Origin: VXPQ01 sp965117025
GTDB taxonomy: Bacteria > Bacteroidota > Rhodothermia > Rhodothermales > VXPQ01
Length of the DNA: 64,000 nucleotides
Assembly (NCBI GenBank): GCA_965117025.1
Contig: OZ220746.1
Span: forward strand, 1-64,000
Reading direction: 5' to 3'
This document shows, piece by piece, positions 1-7,930 of this stretch (position 1 is the first letter of the stretch; every line of letters starts with the position of its first letter). Both the position numbers and the translations under genes were made by a program. The notes under the pieces are model-generated. The model was not told the origin of the DNA and did no database searches. It was given only the letters and a program-made list of their open reading frames with translations.

Positions 1-642
1 GATGCGGTGCAGACAGTGGGCTATGCCATGATTCCCGAAGCGGACCTGATGGCGCTCTCGGGACACAAGTTTTATGGCCCGAAGGGTATTGGCGCCCTGT
101 TCGTACGTGGCGGGGTCGATGTGGGGCCTGTGCTTCGGGGGGGCAGGCAGGAACGCGGGCGTCGGGCGGGTACGGAAAATGTGGCGGCCATTGCGGGCTT
201 TGCCAAAGCACTGGAACTCGCCTTTGACGAAAGGGAATCCCGCAAGCGGCATGCCGAAGCGATGCGGGACCGGCTTCGAAACGGTATACAAGCAGTGGCC
301 GGGGGAAGGGTTGATATCGTTACCCCTTCTGATACCGATGAGGCGGCTCCACACATCCTTGGGGTGGTCGTTCCGCCTGTAAACGGCCACGCCATAGACG
401 GGGAAATGCTGCTCCTGAATATGGATATGGAAAACATCTGCGTATCCGCCGGTTCTGCATGCACGAGCGGCGCCCTCGAACCCAGCCATGTACTGATGGC
501 CATGGGGCTGGATCGTGATACCGCGGCGGCCTTTCTGCGTTTTTCGGTGGGCAGGAACACGACGGACGAAGATGTGGACCGGGCTGTCGAAGCGCTTGAT
601 CGCGTTTTGCGCCGGATGATCCGCATGCCCGAAAGCCCATGA
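1..642 (+). CDS. cysteine desulfurase, class I (NifS/IscS type), C-terminal part
   Basis: PLP enzyme that takes sulfur from L-cysteine for Fe-S cluster and thio-cofactor assembly. The reading frame is open from base 1, so the N-terminal part lies outside the window. Visible are the PLP-lysine motif SGHKFYGPKG, the RxGTEN motif (RRAGTENVAAIAGF) and the sulfur-carrying cysteine loop SAGSACTSGALEPSHV, all characteristic of NifS/IscS. The stop overlaps the next start by 4 bases (ATGA), implying translational coupling to the glycosyltransferase-like gene. NifS and IscS cannot be separated from this fragment. The family is certain; the exact role is not. Confidence 0.95.
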   Translation, partial: DAVQTVGYAMIPEADLMALSGHKFYGPKGIGALFVRGGVDVGPVLRGGRQERGRRAGTENVAAIAGFAKALELAFDERESRKRHAEAMRDRLRNGIQAVAGGRVDIVTPSDTDEAAPHILGVVVPPVNGHAIDGEMLLLNMDMENICVSAGSACTSGALEPSHVLMAMGLDRDTAAAFLRFSVGRNTTDEDVDRAVEALDRVLRRMIRMPESP

Positions 643-1355
643 GCGCCGCTCTCATTGTGTTTGCAAAACCTCCGGTTCCCGGCCGGGTCAAAACCCGTCT
701 GACACCGCCGCTGTCTCCGGAAGACGCCGCTCGTCTCTATGGAGCTTTTCTGCAGGATGCGCTGGATCAGTACCAGGACCTCGGAGTGACGCTTCGTTTG
801 TATCTGGCGTTTGATGATTCCCTGCCGGGGACGGGCATACCAGCCCAACATGGGGATATGTATCCCCAATGGGTCGGGGAGAATGTGTTTCGCCAAAAAG
901 GGGAGGACCTCGGAGAGCGCATGAGGCGGGCTTTCGAAGAAACGTTCGCCGCAGGACACCGCCGCGCGATCCTGATCGGGACGGATCATCCCACGCTGCC
1001 TTCCGCATGGATAAAGGAGGGGTTTTCGCTTCTCGAAGGGCGCGGCGCCGTCGTGCTTGGTCCCACCGGGGATGGAGGGTTTTACCTGATTGGCATGAAC
1101 GAATCGTTTTCGCAGGTTTTCGAAGGGATGACCTACAGCCACGAAACTGTTTTCGAACAGACCGCCGCCCGCGTTGCCTCGTGCGGCGCTTCGTTGCAGA
1201 CGCTTCCGGAATGGTACGACGTGGATACGTTCGACGATCTGAAACGACTTGCAGCGGATATGCGGGAGGAAAAGGCCGGCGCGATACGGACCCGCACAAT
1301 GCTCCAGCGTCTTTCTGAACGATACGAAGGGCTGAATAGTGCTAACAGACCCTAA
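639..1355 (+). CDS. DUF2064 / TIGR04282-family glycosyltransferase-like protein
   Basis: A 238-residue cytosolic protein. It begins with the nucleotidyl/glycosyl-transferase-like motif FAKPPVPGRVKTRL and carries IGTDHPTLP and LGPTGDGGFYLIG, which are the hallmarks of the DUF2064 (TIGR04282) family, a GT-A-like fold. Some members sit with arsenosugar genes, but nothing arsenic-related is visible here, so the substrate is unknown. It starts inside the stop of the cysteine desulfurase gene (ATGA overlap) and is followed by a strong terminator, so the two form an operon end. Confidence 0.85.
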   Translation: MSAALIVFAKPPVPGRVKTRLTPPLSPEDAARLYGAFLQDALDQYQDLGVTLRLYLAFDDSLPGTGIPAQHGDMYPQWVGENVFRQKGEDLGERMRRAFEETFAAGHRRAILIGTDHPTLPSAWIKEGFSLLEGRGAVVLGPTGDGGFYLIGMNESFSQVFEGMTYSHETVFEQTAARVASCGASLQTLPEWYDVDTFDDLKRLAADMREEKAGAIRTRTMLQRLSERYEGLNSANRP

Positions 1356-1446
1356 GGCAAAGGAGGCGGGTTCGGGATAGGGCAGCGGGTTGCGGACGCG
1401 GGCTATGGGCTGCGGACCGTGACTTTGCGTATTCGGAAAAATGACG

Positions 1447-1489
1447 AAGGGCCCCGGCGCCTGTACGGCGCCGGGGCCCTTCCGTTTTT
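1447..1489. terminator. bidirectional intrinsic terminator
   Basis: A perfect 15-bp inverted repeat (1447-1461 with 1467-1481, core GGGCCCCGGCGCC) has a 5-base loop and is followed by TTTTT at 1485-1489. On the opposite strand the hairpin is followed by TTTTT from the A-run near 1436-1440. It lies between the end of the DUF2064 gene and the end of the converging porin-like gene and can serve both. Confidence 0.9.
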
Positions 1490-1531
1490 CCTCGCGATAA
1501 CCTGCCTGGACAGCGAGGATTTTGACACGGA

Positions 1532-2263
1532 CTACAGGGAAATTCCAAAAACGAGGAAGCTCATTTCGTGCGTCGGATTCAGTATGTAGGAGACGCTTAC
1601 GGGCAGTTCGAACTTATCCGTGATCGGGATGCTCTTCGAGGCGCCCAGCACCATGTCGATGATGCTGAACCCGTCGGTTGCGTAAAACCCGCTCTTTCCT
1701 GCGGAAGCGCCGATCCCGAACGACATTTCCACGTCGCCTACGGTGAAGGGCACTGATGCATTGAGATACAGCGAATTATCCACATCGTTGTGGGCCATAT
1801 ATGCGGCATAGAGTGTCACGGGGAAAGAATCCGTGCCTCCGAACGAGACGTACGGCTCAATCCAGTGTGCTCCCTCACCGTCGCCGCTAAAGTCGAAGAA
1901 CCCGATGGTTTCCTCGTCTTCATGTTCATCGTGGTCGTGGTCATGGTCATCGTGGGTAGCATTGGGGAAGTAATAGTCGGTAATCCCCACAGAAAAAGCG
2001 CCGGCGGAATACCCGATCCACAGATCGTGCTCGTTGGCGTCGGCCGAACCCGGATTCGTGGCGTACGACGCCCAGGTTCCGATCTCCAGTCCACCGTGAT
2101 TGAAGGTGAGTGCGGGCTGAACGCTGGCGGATTCACCGAAATCGAAGCCCCTCCATACATAACGGCTTACGATATCGGCGCCGAAGCTGAATTCCTGCGC
2201 GGAAGCCGGCAGGGACCAGGAAAGGGCGAATACCAGGGCAAGGATGGTAAGAAGTTTCTTCAT
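1532..2263 (-). CDS. TorF/TIGR02001-like outer-membrane porin with His/Asp-rich loop
   Basis: A 243-residue exported protein. The start chosen is MKKLLTILALVFALSWS, which gives a clean signal peptide ending SLPASAQ; the frame stays open further upstream but without such features. The mature part starts FSFGADIVSRYVWRGFDFGES and continues with alternating beta-strand residues, GxxxGTWASYA and a final strand ending FLVFGISL. This resembles the TIGR02001 (TorF putative porin) family of outer-membrane barrels. One surface loop is HDDHDHDHDEHEDEE (about residues 102-116), a plausible divalent-metal-binding patch. The transported compound is unknown. It is transcribed towards the bidirectional terminator. 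Confidence 0.75.
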   Translation of the reverse strand: MKKLLTILALVFALSWSLPASAQEFSFGADIVSRYVWRGFDFGESASVQPALTFNHGGLEIGTWASYATNPGSADANEHDLWIGYSAGAFSVGITDYYFPNATHDDHDHDHDEHEDEETIGFFDFSGDGEGAHWIEPYVSFGGTDSFPVTLYAAYMAHNDVDNSLYLNASVPFTVGDVEMSFGIGASAGKSGFYATDGFSIIDMVLGASKSIPITDKFELPVSVSYILNPTHEMSFLVFGISL

Positions 2264-2452
2264 GACGGGTAACCAGTGTGGTTGTTTGTGATGCTGTCTG
2301 GGTGCAGGGTGTTCGGCGAGGCGTCGAACGGATCCGTGTTCGGGGCCGCCGTTGAAAAAAGGGCAGGTCGGCAAGGGGCAACACCATGCCACATTTCTGG
2401 AGCGAGTTCGGTTCCTGACAAGCGATGTCATCTTTTTGCTGATAAGCGAAGA

Positions 2453-2466
2453 TTTCTCGCGAGAAA
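2453..2466. promoter_or_regulatory. 14-bp perfect palindrome, possible operator
   Basis: TTTCTCGCGAGAAA is a perfect palindrome about 190 bases upstream of the porin-like gene start, in the AT-rich divergent region between that gene and the ilv leader. No repressor gene for it is evident. The pattern is seen directly; operator function is inferred. Confidence 0.35.
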
Positions 2467-2548
2467 CACCTTATTAAATTAGGAAATAAAACCCCAATAC
2501 TTCAATAGATGACCTGAATAAAACCGCTTTCCCGAATATTCTGTTTCA

Positions 2549-2564
2549 AAAAAAGCGCTTTTTT
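2549..2564. repeat. 16-bp AT-rich palindrome in intergenic region
   Basis: AAAAAAGCGCTTTTTT, perfectly self-complementary, lies between the porin-like gene and the ilv leader ORF. It could be a weak hairpin or a protein-binding site. The surrounding 2264-2800 region carries no convincing gene. Confidence 0.35.
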
Positions 2565-2801
2565 AGCCTGCTACGGGGCATGAAGTGTTTGTGAAGCCGT
2601 GGGGCGGACGTTTTCGTAATGAAGAACTTGCAAAACATCGGTTTTTTTACTTGATAGGTTTGCCCGAAATTGCGTTATTGTATGGCTTGTAGCGTTAGTT
2701 GCCTTGTTACGGAGGATCGTTTGACGGGCAGAGGGCGTATATATTATGTTACGAATACGAAAGACATAGGGCAGGCCAGCTGTCCAATTATGGATCGGAC
2801 C

Positions 2802-2945
2802 ATGACGCAACACTCCCGCAAAAGGATAACGCTTCCGCGTACAGGCCAGGACATTTCCCGTGTTCTGCGGGGAACGGCATGCGTTGCCGACGGACGGCTT
2901 GCGTCGGTTGTCCTCCTTCTGGGTCTCATTATTATTACGGTTTAG
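2802..2945 (+). CDS. ilv leader peptide (branched-chain attenuator ORF)
   Basis: A 47-residue ORF whose last 12 codons read V V L L L G L I I I T V before TAG: ten of twelve are branched-chain residues, plus one Thr. Ile/Leu/Val codon runs just before a stop, upstream of ilvB, are the textbook signature of ribosome-mediated attenuation of ilv operons. Starvation for these amino acids would stall the ribosome at 2907-2942. The start is uncertain: ATG at 2802 gives 47 residues, ATG at 2790 gives 51, and neither has a strong Shine-Dalgarno; the frame is open back to 2670. The ORF ends 255 bases before ilvB. A short stem (CGGTT 2938-2942 with AACCG 2950-2954) brackets the stop. Function is inferred from composition and position. 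Confidence 0.75.
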   Translation: MTQHSRKRITLPRTGQDISRVLRGTACVADGRLASVVLLLGLIIITV

Positions 2946-3069
2946 CCCGAACCGGCCGATCCTTCGCACCTCTCCAAGTATGCATGATGGCATCAATCGG
3001 ACAGTGAAGGATTGGCCTTCACGCCGCACGTTAACAAGATGCCATGCATGCTCTCGAAGAAACCTACCT

Positions 3070-3162
3070 GAACGCTGAAGCCAGCGGTTCGTATTTTAGC
3101 AGGTCTACCCGGATGGTTCGTTACATGTGCCAGGATTGCACATCGTGCGAACCACTCGCTGG
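3070..3162 (+). promoter_or_regulatory. candidate attenuator / RNA switch upstream of ilvB
   Basis: Several segments can pair in mutually exclusive ways. GAACGCTG (3070-3077) pairs with CAGCGGTTC (3082-3090) and is followed by a short T-tract GTATTTT. GGTTCG (3115-3120) pairs with CGAACC (3148-3153), enclosing a second stem ATGTGC/GCACAT (3125-3130 with 3138-3143). CCAGCGGTTCG (3081-3091) can instead pair with CGAAC plus CGCTGG (3148-3162). Such alternatives downstream of an ILV-rich leader fit attenuation, but no strong U-run follows the last hairpin, so control could be Rho-dependent or at ilvB translation. Confidence 0.5.
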
Positions 3163-3200
3163 AGCACCAAATCACGAAGAGAAAAAACCGGTCGGGATCA

Positions 3201-4961
3201 ATGCCTGATATGCAAGGAAGCAGCATACCGCAACATGCGCCGTCGGTTAACGGCGCACAACGCATGAGCGGTGCGGAGATTTTTCTGCGTTCGCTGGATG
3301 CAGAGGGCGTAGAGGTGGTGTTCGGTCACCCCGGAGGGGCCGTCATCAAGATCTATGATGAGATGGCTCGCATCAAGCCGAATTTCAAGCATGTGCTTGT
3401 GCGACATGAGCAAGGCGGCGCCCACGCTGCCGAGGGATACGCCAAGGCGACGGGCAAGGTGGGTACGGTGCTTGTAACCAGCGGACCCGGCGCCACCAAC
3501 ACGGTGACCGGTATTGCGGATGCCTACATGGATTCGGTGCCCATTGTCGTTTTCACCGGGCAAGTGCCGACCCAACTGATCGGGAACGACGCTTTCCAGG
3601 AATGCGATACGATAGGCATCACCCGCAGTATCACGAAGCACAGCTTCCTGGTGCGCGATGTGCGGGATCTGGCCTCGGCTGTGAAGAAGGCGTATTACAT
3701 TGCCCGGACGGGGCGGCCCGGTCCCGTGGTTGTGGATTTACCCAAGGATGTGCTTCTGGCAGAAACCGAATTCGAATATCCGAAGGAGGTCAATCTGCGT
3801 GGCTATCGTTTCAAAGACAAGGGGGATGACGCCAAAATCCAGCGCGCCGCGGCCATGATTGCCGAGGCGAATAAGCCCTTGTTCTATGTGGGCGGCGGGG
3901 CCGTGAATTCGAATGCGGCGGACGTGTTGACCCGGATTGCCCGGAAGGCGGGCATTCCGGTTACAACCACCCTGCACGGACTCGGAGCGTTTCCCGAGAA
4001 CGACGAGCTTTCGGTGGGTATGCTTGGTATGCATGGCACGTGGTACGCCAACATGGCGGTGCAGAACTCCGATCTTTTGATCGCTGTAGGAGCGCGGTTT
4101 GACGACCGGGTGACGGGTAAACTCGAGTCCTGGGCGCCGCATGCAAAGATCATCCATATCGACATCGATCCGTCCTCGATCTCCAAGAATGTCTACGTGG
4201 ATTGCGCCATTGTAGGGGATGTACTCGATGCGCTCACACGCCTTGAGCCTTTCGTCGAGGCGTGTAATACCGGAGAATGGCTCGAACAGGTACAGGCCTG
4301 GAAGGAAGAATGCCCCCTGGTGTATGACCAGGCGGACGGGCGCCTCCGTGCGCAGTATGTACTCGAGCGTCTTCGTCACCATACGCAGGGGGAGGCGATC
4401 GTGGTCACGGATGTGGGCCAGCATCAGATGTGGGCGGCCCAGTATTTTCAGTTTCTGCATGCACGCACGCACATTACGTCGGGCGGCCTCGGTACGATGG
4501 GCTTTTGCTTTCCCGCGGCGATGGGCGCTGCGTTCGGCATGCCGGACAAGACGGTTGTTTCGATCAGCGGCGACGGGGGCTTCATCATGAATGCACAGGA
4601 ACTGTGTGTCGCCGCTGCGCACGGACTGCCGATCAAGGTGGTCATCATAAACAATAACTTTCTGGGCATGGTGCGGCAATGGCAGGAGTTGTTCCACGAA
4701 GAGCGCTTCAGTCATACCGATCTGTCCGATACCAATCCGGATTTCGTGAAGCTTGCCGAGGCGCATCACTGCGTAGGCTTGCGGGCCGAAACTCCGGACG
4801 AAGTCGACGAGATTATCCGGAAGGCATGGGCTGTCACCGATCGCCCCGCTGTGATGGAATTTCGTGTCACCAAGGAGGAAATGGTATTCCCGATGGTGCC
4901 TGCGGGCGCCTCCACCAACGAAATGATCACGAAGCGCCTGACGCCTGACGCCTTCGTATGA
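3201..4961 (+). CDS. ilvB: acetolactate synthase, large (catalytic) subunit
   Basis: Catalyses the TPP-dependent condensation of pyruvate (or pyruvate with 2-oxobutyrate) to acetohydroxy acids, the first common step of valine/leucine/isoleucine synthesis. Its 586 residues match the usual length. Visible are the catalytic glutamate in VRHEQGGAHAAEGYA (E70), the SGPGATNTVTGIADAYMDS segment, a central FAD-binding domain (ARFDDRVTG), and the TPP motif GDGGFIMNAQEL followed by NNNFLGMVRQWQ. The ATG at 3201 is preceded only by a weak GAAGAGA; ATG at 3264 (MSGAEIF) is an alternative start. It follows the leader peptide and heads the operon, with the regulatory subunit 24 bases downstream. Confidence 0.97.
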   Translation: MPDMQGSSIPQHAPSVNGAQRMSGAEIFLRSLDAEGVEVVFGHPGGAVIKIYDEMARIKPNFKHVLVRHEQGGAHAAEGYAKATGKVGTVLVTSGPGATNTVTGIADAYMDSVPIVVFTGQVPTQLIGNDAFQECDTIGITRSITKHSFLVRDVRDLASAVKKAYYIARTGRPGPVVVDLPKDVLLAETEFEYPKEVNLRGYRFKDKGDDAKIQRAAAMIAEANKPLFYVGGGAVNSNAADVLTRIARKAGIPVTTTLHGLGAFPENDELSVGMLGMHGTWYANMAVQNSDLLIAVGARFDDRVTGKLESWAPHAKIIHIDIDPSSISKNVYVDCAIVGDVLDALTRLEPFVEACNTGEWLEQVQAWKEECPLVYDQADGRLRAQYVLERLRHHTQGEAIVVTDVGQHQMWAAQYFQFLHARTHITSGGLGTMGFCFPAAMGAAFGMPDKTVVSISGDGGFIMNAQELCVAAAHGLPIKVVIINNNFLGMVRQWQELFHEERFSHTDLSDTNPDFVKLAEAHHCVGLRAETPDEVDEIIRKAWAVTDRPAVMEFRVTKEEMVFPMVPAGASTNEMITKRLTPDAFV

Positions 4962-4985
4962 CGAACATTCCATAAGGAAGTCGCC

Positions 4986-5564
4986 ATGAGTGAGCACGAC
5001 ACACTGACCCCGCAACAGATTCTTCGCAAGAAGGCCCAGGGAGAACCCATAGGGCCGGGCGAGCGAGCGCACCGCCACCGGCATATCATTGCCGTTTTGC
5101 TCGAGAATTCGATTGGGGCGCTGAACCGCGTCATCAATTTGTTCTCTGCCCGCGGCTTCAATCTCGAAAGTGTGACGGTCGGGGAAACGGATGAATTCTC
5201 GGTTTCCCGGATGACCATTGTCACAACGGGCGAAGACCGCATTATTGCCCAGGTGAACCGTCAACTGAACCGGTTGGTCGATGTCCTGGATGTGGTGGAT
5301 TTAACATCAGAGGAATACGTTGAGCGCGAGTTGTGCCTGCTGAAGGTCTCCTATACCTCTGAAAATCGTGTCGCACTGCTTGATACGCTCAAGATTTTCC
5401 ATGGCAAGGTCGTGGATATCACGACGGACACGATGACTTTCGAACTTGCCGGACCCACCAAGAAGATCAATGCTTTTATCGGGATGATGACCCGTTATGG
5501 GATTGAGGAAATTGCTCGGAGTGGCCGCGTGGCCATGAAGCGAGCACTGCTTTTCGGCGATTGA
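4986..5564 (+). CDS. ilvN: acetolactate synthase, small (regulatory) subunit
   Basis: Regulatory partner of IlvB that confers valine feedback inhibition and boosts catalysis. It has 192 residues. The N-terminal ACT domain runs from about residue 34 (HIIAVLLENSIGALNRVINLFSARGFNLESVTVGETDE) and is followed by the conserved C-terminal ALS domain (LCLLKVSY, MMTRYGIEEIARSGRVAMKR). An AAGGAAG Shine-Dalgarno precedes the ATG. The roughly 30-residue N-terminal extension rich in polar residues before the ACT domain is seen in some ilvH/ilvN homologues. Second gene of the ilv-leu operon. Confidence 0.96.
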   Translation: MSEHDTLTPQQILRKKAQGEPIGPGERAHRHRHIIAVLLENSIGALNRVINLFSARGFNLESVTVGETDEFSVSRMTIVTTGEDRIIAQVNRQLNRLVDVLDVVDLTSEEYVERELCLLKVSYTSENRVALLDTLKIFHGKVVDITTDTMTFELAGPTKKINAFIGMMTRYGIEEIARSGRVAMKRALLFGD

Positions 5565-5628
5565 GCCGATTTTCGGAAGGGTCGCAAGCGGCCCGCACAT
5601 ACCACCTGCAAACCAGAATATCACACAG

Positions 5629-6645
5629 ATGGGAGTTAACGTTCACTATCGGGCCAATCCCGATCTCGTACGGTCGCGGCGCGTAGCCGTCATAGGATAC
5701 GGAAGTCAGGGGCATGCCCATGCCCTGAACCTGCATGACAGCGGCGTTGACGTGGCGGTCGGGCTGCGCGAGGGCTCATCATCGCGCACGGAAGCCGCTG
5801 CCAAAGGCCTGCGCGTCATGAGTATTTCCGATGCGACTGCATGGGGTGATCTGGTTGTACTGCTGGTCCCGGATCAGCATCAGAAGCAGGTGTTCGAGGC
5901 CCACATGGCTGAGCATATGACGCCGGGCAAGTCCCTGGTTTTCGGACACGGCTTCAACATTCACTATGGTCAGATCACGCCGCCGGAAGGCGTCGATGTG
6001 TTCATGGTGGCTCCGAAATCCCCGGGTCATCTGGCGCGCCGCGTATTCGAGGAGGGCAAGGGAGTGCCTTGTCTGGTGGCTGTCGCGCAGGACGCCTCGG
6101 GCGCTGCACTGGATATGGCGCTGAGCTATGCGGAAGGCATAGGCGGCATCCGGGCAGGCGTAATCGAGACCACCTTCAAGGATGAAACGGAAACCGACCT
6201 CTTCGGGGAACAGGCTGTACTCTGCGGCGGCGCAGAAGAGCTCATCAAGGCCGGGTTCGAAACGCTGACGGAAGCCGGGTATCCTCCGGAGTTGGCGTAT
6301 TTCGAGTGCCTGCACGAACTCAAGCTCATTGTCGATCTGATTTATGACGGCGGGCTGGAATACATGAATTACTCGATCAGCGACACAGCCGAGTACGGTA
6401 ACTACACGCGCGGCCCACGGATCATCGATGCTTCGGCTCGCGAGCGTATGCGGCAGATTCTCGCCGAAGTGCAGGACGGAACGTTTGCCGAAGAATGGAT
6501 TGCGGAGAATGAAGCCGGGGGCAAGCAATTGCTTGCATTGCGCGGCAGATCCAGGGAGCATCCGATCGAACAGATCGGCAAACGCCTGCGTGGCATGATG
6601 AGTTGGCTGCGCGGTGAACAAAAAGAAGAAGCGCAAGCTGTATAG
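5629..6645 (+). CDS. ilvC: ketol-acid reductoisomerase, class I
   Basis: Mg2+- and NAD(P)H-dependent isomeroreductase that converts acetolactate and acetohydroxybutyrate to dihydroxy acids. Its 338 residues are typical of class I. The Rossmann motif is GYGSQGHAHALNLHDSG, followed by the cofactor-specificity loop REGSSSRTEA, whose serines suggest NADPH preference. The knotted C-terminal domain has the metal ligands in DETETDLFGEQ and the CLHELKLIVDLIYDGG helix. It sits 64 bases after ilvN. The next enzyme, dihydroxy-acid dehydratase (ilvD), is not in this window. Confidence 0.97.
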   Translation: MGVNVHYRANPDLVRSRRVAVIGYGSQGHAHALNLHDSGVDVAVGLREGSSSRTEAAAKGLRVMSISDATAWGDLVVLLVPDQHQKQVFEAHMAEHMTPGKSLVFGHGFNIHYGQITPPEGVDVFMVAPKSPGHLARRVFEEGKGVPCLVAVAQDASGAALDMALSYAEGIGGIRAGVIETTFKDETETDLFGEQAVLCGGAEELIKAGFETLTEAGYPPELAYFECLHELKLIVDLIYDGGLEYMNYSISDTAEYGNYTRGPRIIDASARERMRQILAEVQDGTFAEEWIAENEAGGKQLLALRGRSREHPIEQIGKRLRGMMSWLRGEQKEEAQAV

Positions 6646-6653
6646 TATAGATT

Positions 6654-7775
6654 TTGCCTGGTCAGAGGACATACCGCATTGCCTGTTTGCCGGGCGACGG
6701 CGTCGGGCCGGAAGTTACCCGTCAGGCACTCCGTATCGTTGCGGAGGCGGGCGAGCGGTTTGGCTTCACTGTGGCGTCCGAAGAGTTTCCCATAGGGGGA
6801 AGCGCTATCGATGCATTCGGTATGCCGTTGCCGGAGGTCACGGCAATAGCCTGTCTCGAATCTGACGCCGTGTTGCTCGGGGCTGTTGGAGGGCCTGCCT
6901 GGGATGATCTTCATGGAGACCTGCGTCCGGAGGCCGGTCTGCTGGGTCTGCGCAGGACGCTCGGCGTGTATGCGAATCTGCGTCCGGTGACCGTGCCGGA
7001 TTTTCTGGCGGGCGCCTCACCGCTCAGGCGGGAGGTTGTTGCAGGCACGGATATGATGATCGTGCGCGAATTGACCGGCGGGATTTATTTCGCAGAGCCG
7101 AAGGGGCCTGTCGAGGGCGCGCAGGGCAAGGAAGCGCTCAACACGATGCGTTACTCGGAAGCGGAAATAGAACGTATTGCGCATGTGGCGTTTACCTGGG
7201 CGCGTCGTCGTCGCTACCGGGTCACGTCTGTGGACAAAGCCAACGTGCTGGAGGTATCGCAACTGTGGAACGATGTCGTGACACAGGTGCATAGCACCGG
7301 CTATTCCGACGTGGAACTGGAGCATTTGTATATCGACAACGCGGCCATGCAGATCGTGCGACGTCCATCGGACTTTGACGTGGTGGTGACGGCGAATCTC
7401 TTCGGCGATATCCTTTCCGATCTGGCAGCGACGTTACCGGGCTCACTCGGTTTACTGCCTTCCGCTTCGGTAGGAGGTTCCACAGGTTTGTTTGAGCCGG
7501 TGCACGGGAGCGCCCCCGATATTGCGGGCGAAGGGAAAGCCAATCCTGTGGCCGCTGTGCTCAGCGCTGCCATGATGCTTGAGGAACTGGGTGAGGAAGA
7601 CGCGGCAGCAGCAATTCGCGAGGCGGTGAGCGAGACCCTCTCGGCGGGCGTACGTACGGCGGATATGCAGGAAGAGGGTTGCAGGGTTGTGTCTACCGAG
7701 GAGATGGGTGCGTGCATTACCGACCATGTACGGCACGCGGCAAGTAAGGAGCAGAAGGTGGAGGTAGTCGCATGA
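6654..7775 (+). CDS. leuB: 3-isopropylmalate dehydrogenase
   Basis: NAD+-dependent oxidative decarboxylase of 3-isopropylmalate in leucine synthesis. It has 373 residues, opening RIACLPGDGVGPEVTRQALRI. Further motifs are LRPVTVPDFL, the substrate/metal segment VTSVDKANVLEVSQLW, and NLFGDILSDLAATLPGSLGLLPSASV with HGSAPDIAGEGKANP, all diagnostic of LeuB. The only start that preserves the N-terminal strand is TTG at 6654, 8 bases after ilvC stops; no ATG or GTG is available. The ilvC tail (AAAAAGAAGAA) may act as ribosome-binding site. A weak start could tune LeuB level relative to IlvC. Confidence 0.95.
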   Translation: MPGQRTYRIACLPGDGVGPEVTRQALRIVAEAGERFGFTVASEEFPIGGSAIDAFGMPLPEVTAIACLESDAVLLGAVGGPAWDDLHGDLRPEAGLLGLRRTLGVYANLRPVTVPDFLAGASPLRREVVAGTDMMIVRELTGGIYFAEPKGPVEGAQGKEALNTMRYSEAEIERIAHVAFTWARRRRYRVTSVDKANVLEVSQLWNDVVTQVHSTGYSDVELEHLYIDNAAMQIVRRPSDFDVVVTANLFGDILSDLAATLPGSLGLLPSASVGGSTGLFEPVHGSAPDIAGEGKANPVAAVLSAAMMLEELGEEDAAAAIREAVSETLSAGVRTADMQEEGCRVVSTEEMGACITDHVRHAASKEQKVEVVA

Positions 7776-7930
7776 CACGCTGCATTGTACGGATTGGTCA
7801 TGTTGATTTTCTTCGACTTACAAGGCGCCCGACGCAATATGGGCGGGACGACTTCCTGTCGTTGACGCATCGGGCGCGTGCGATAGCCCCTACGCACCAC
7901 TTGTAAAAGAATCGTCGAGGAGTTCCCACA

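Noticed and set aside
2670..2801. Longer N-terminal extension of the ILV leader ORF
   Set aside because: The frame is open but the extra residues are unremarkable; a short leader from 2790 or 2802 is more typical.
7772..7906. Small ORF as a leucine attenuator for leuA
   Set aside because: Only five scattered Leu codons and no clustered run before the stop, unlike the ILV leader; kept only as a low-interest finding.
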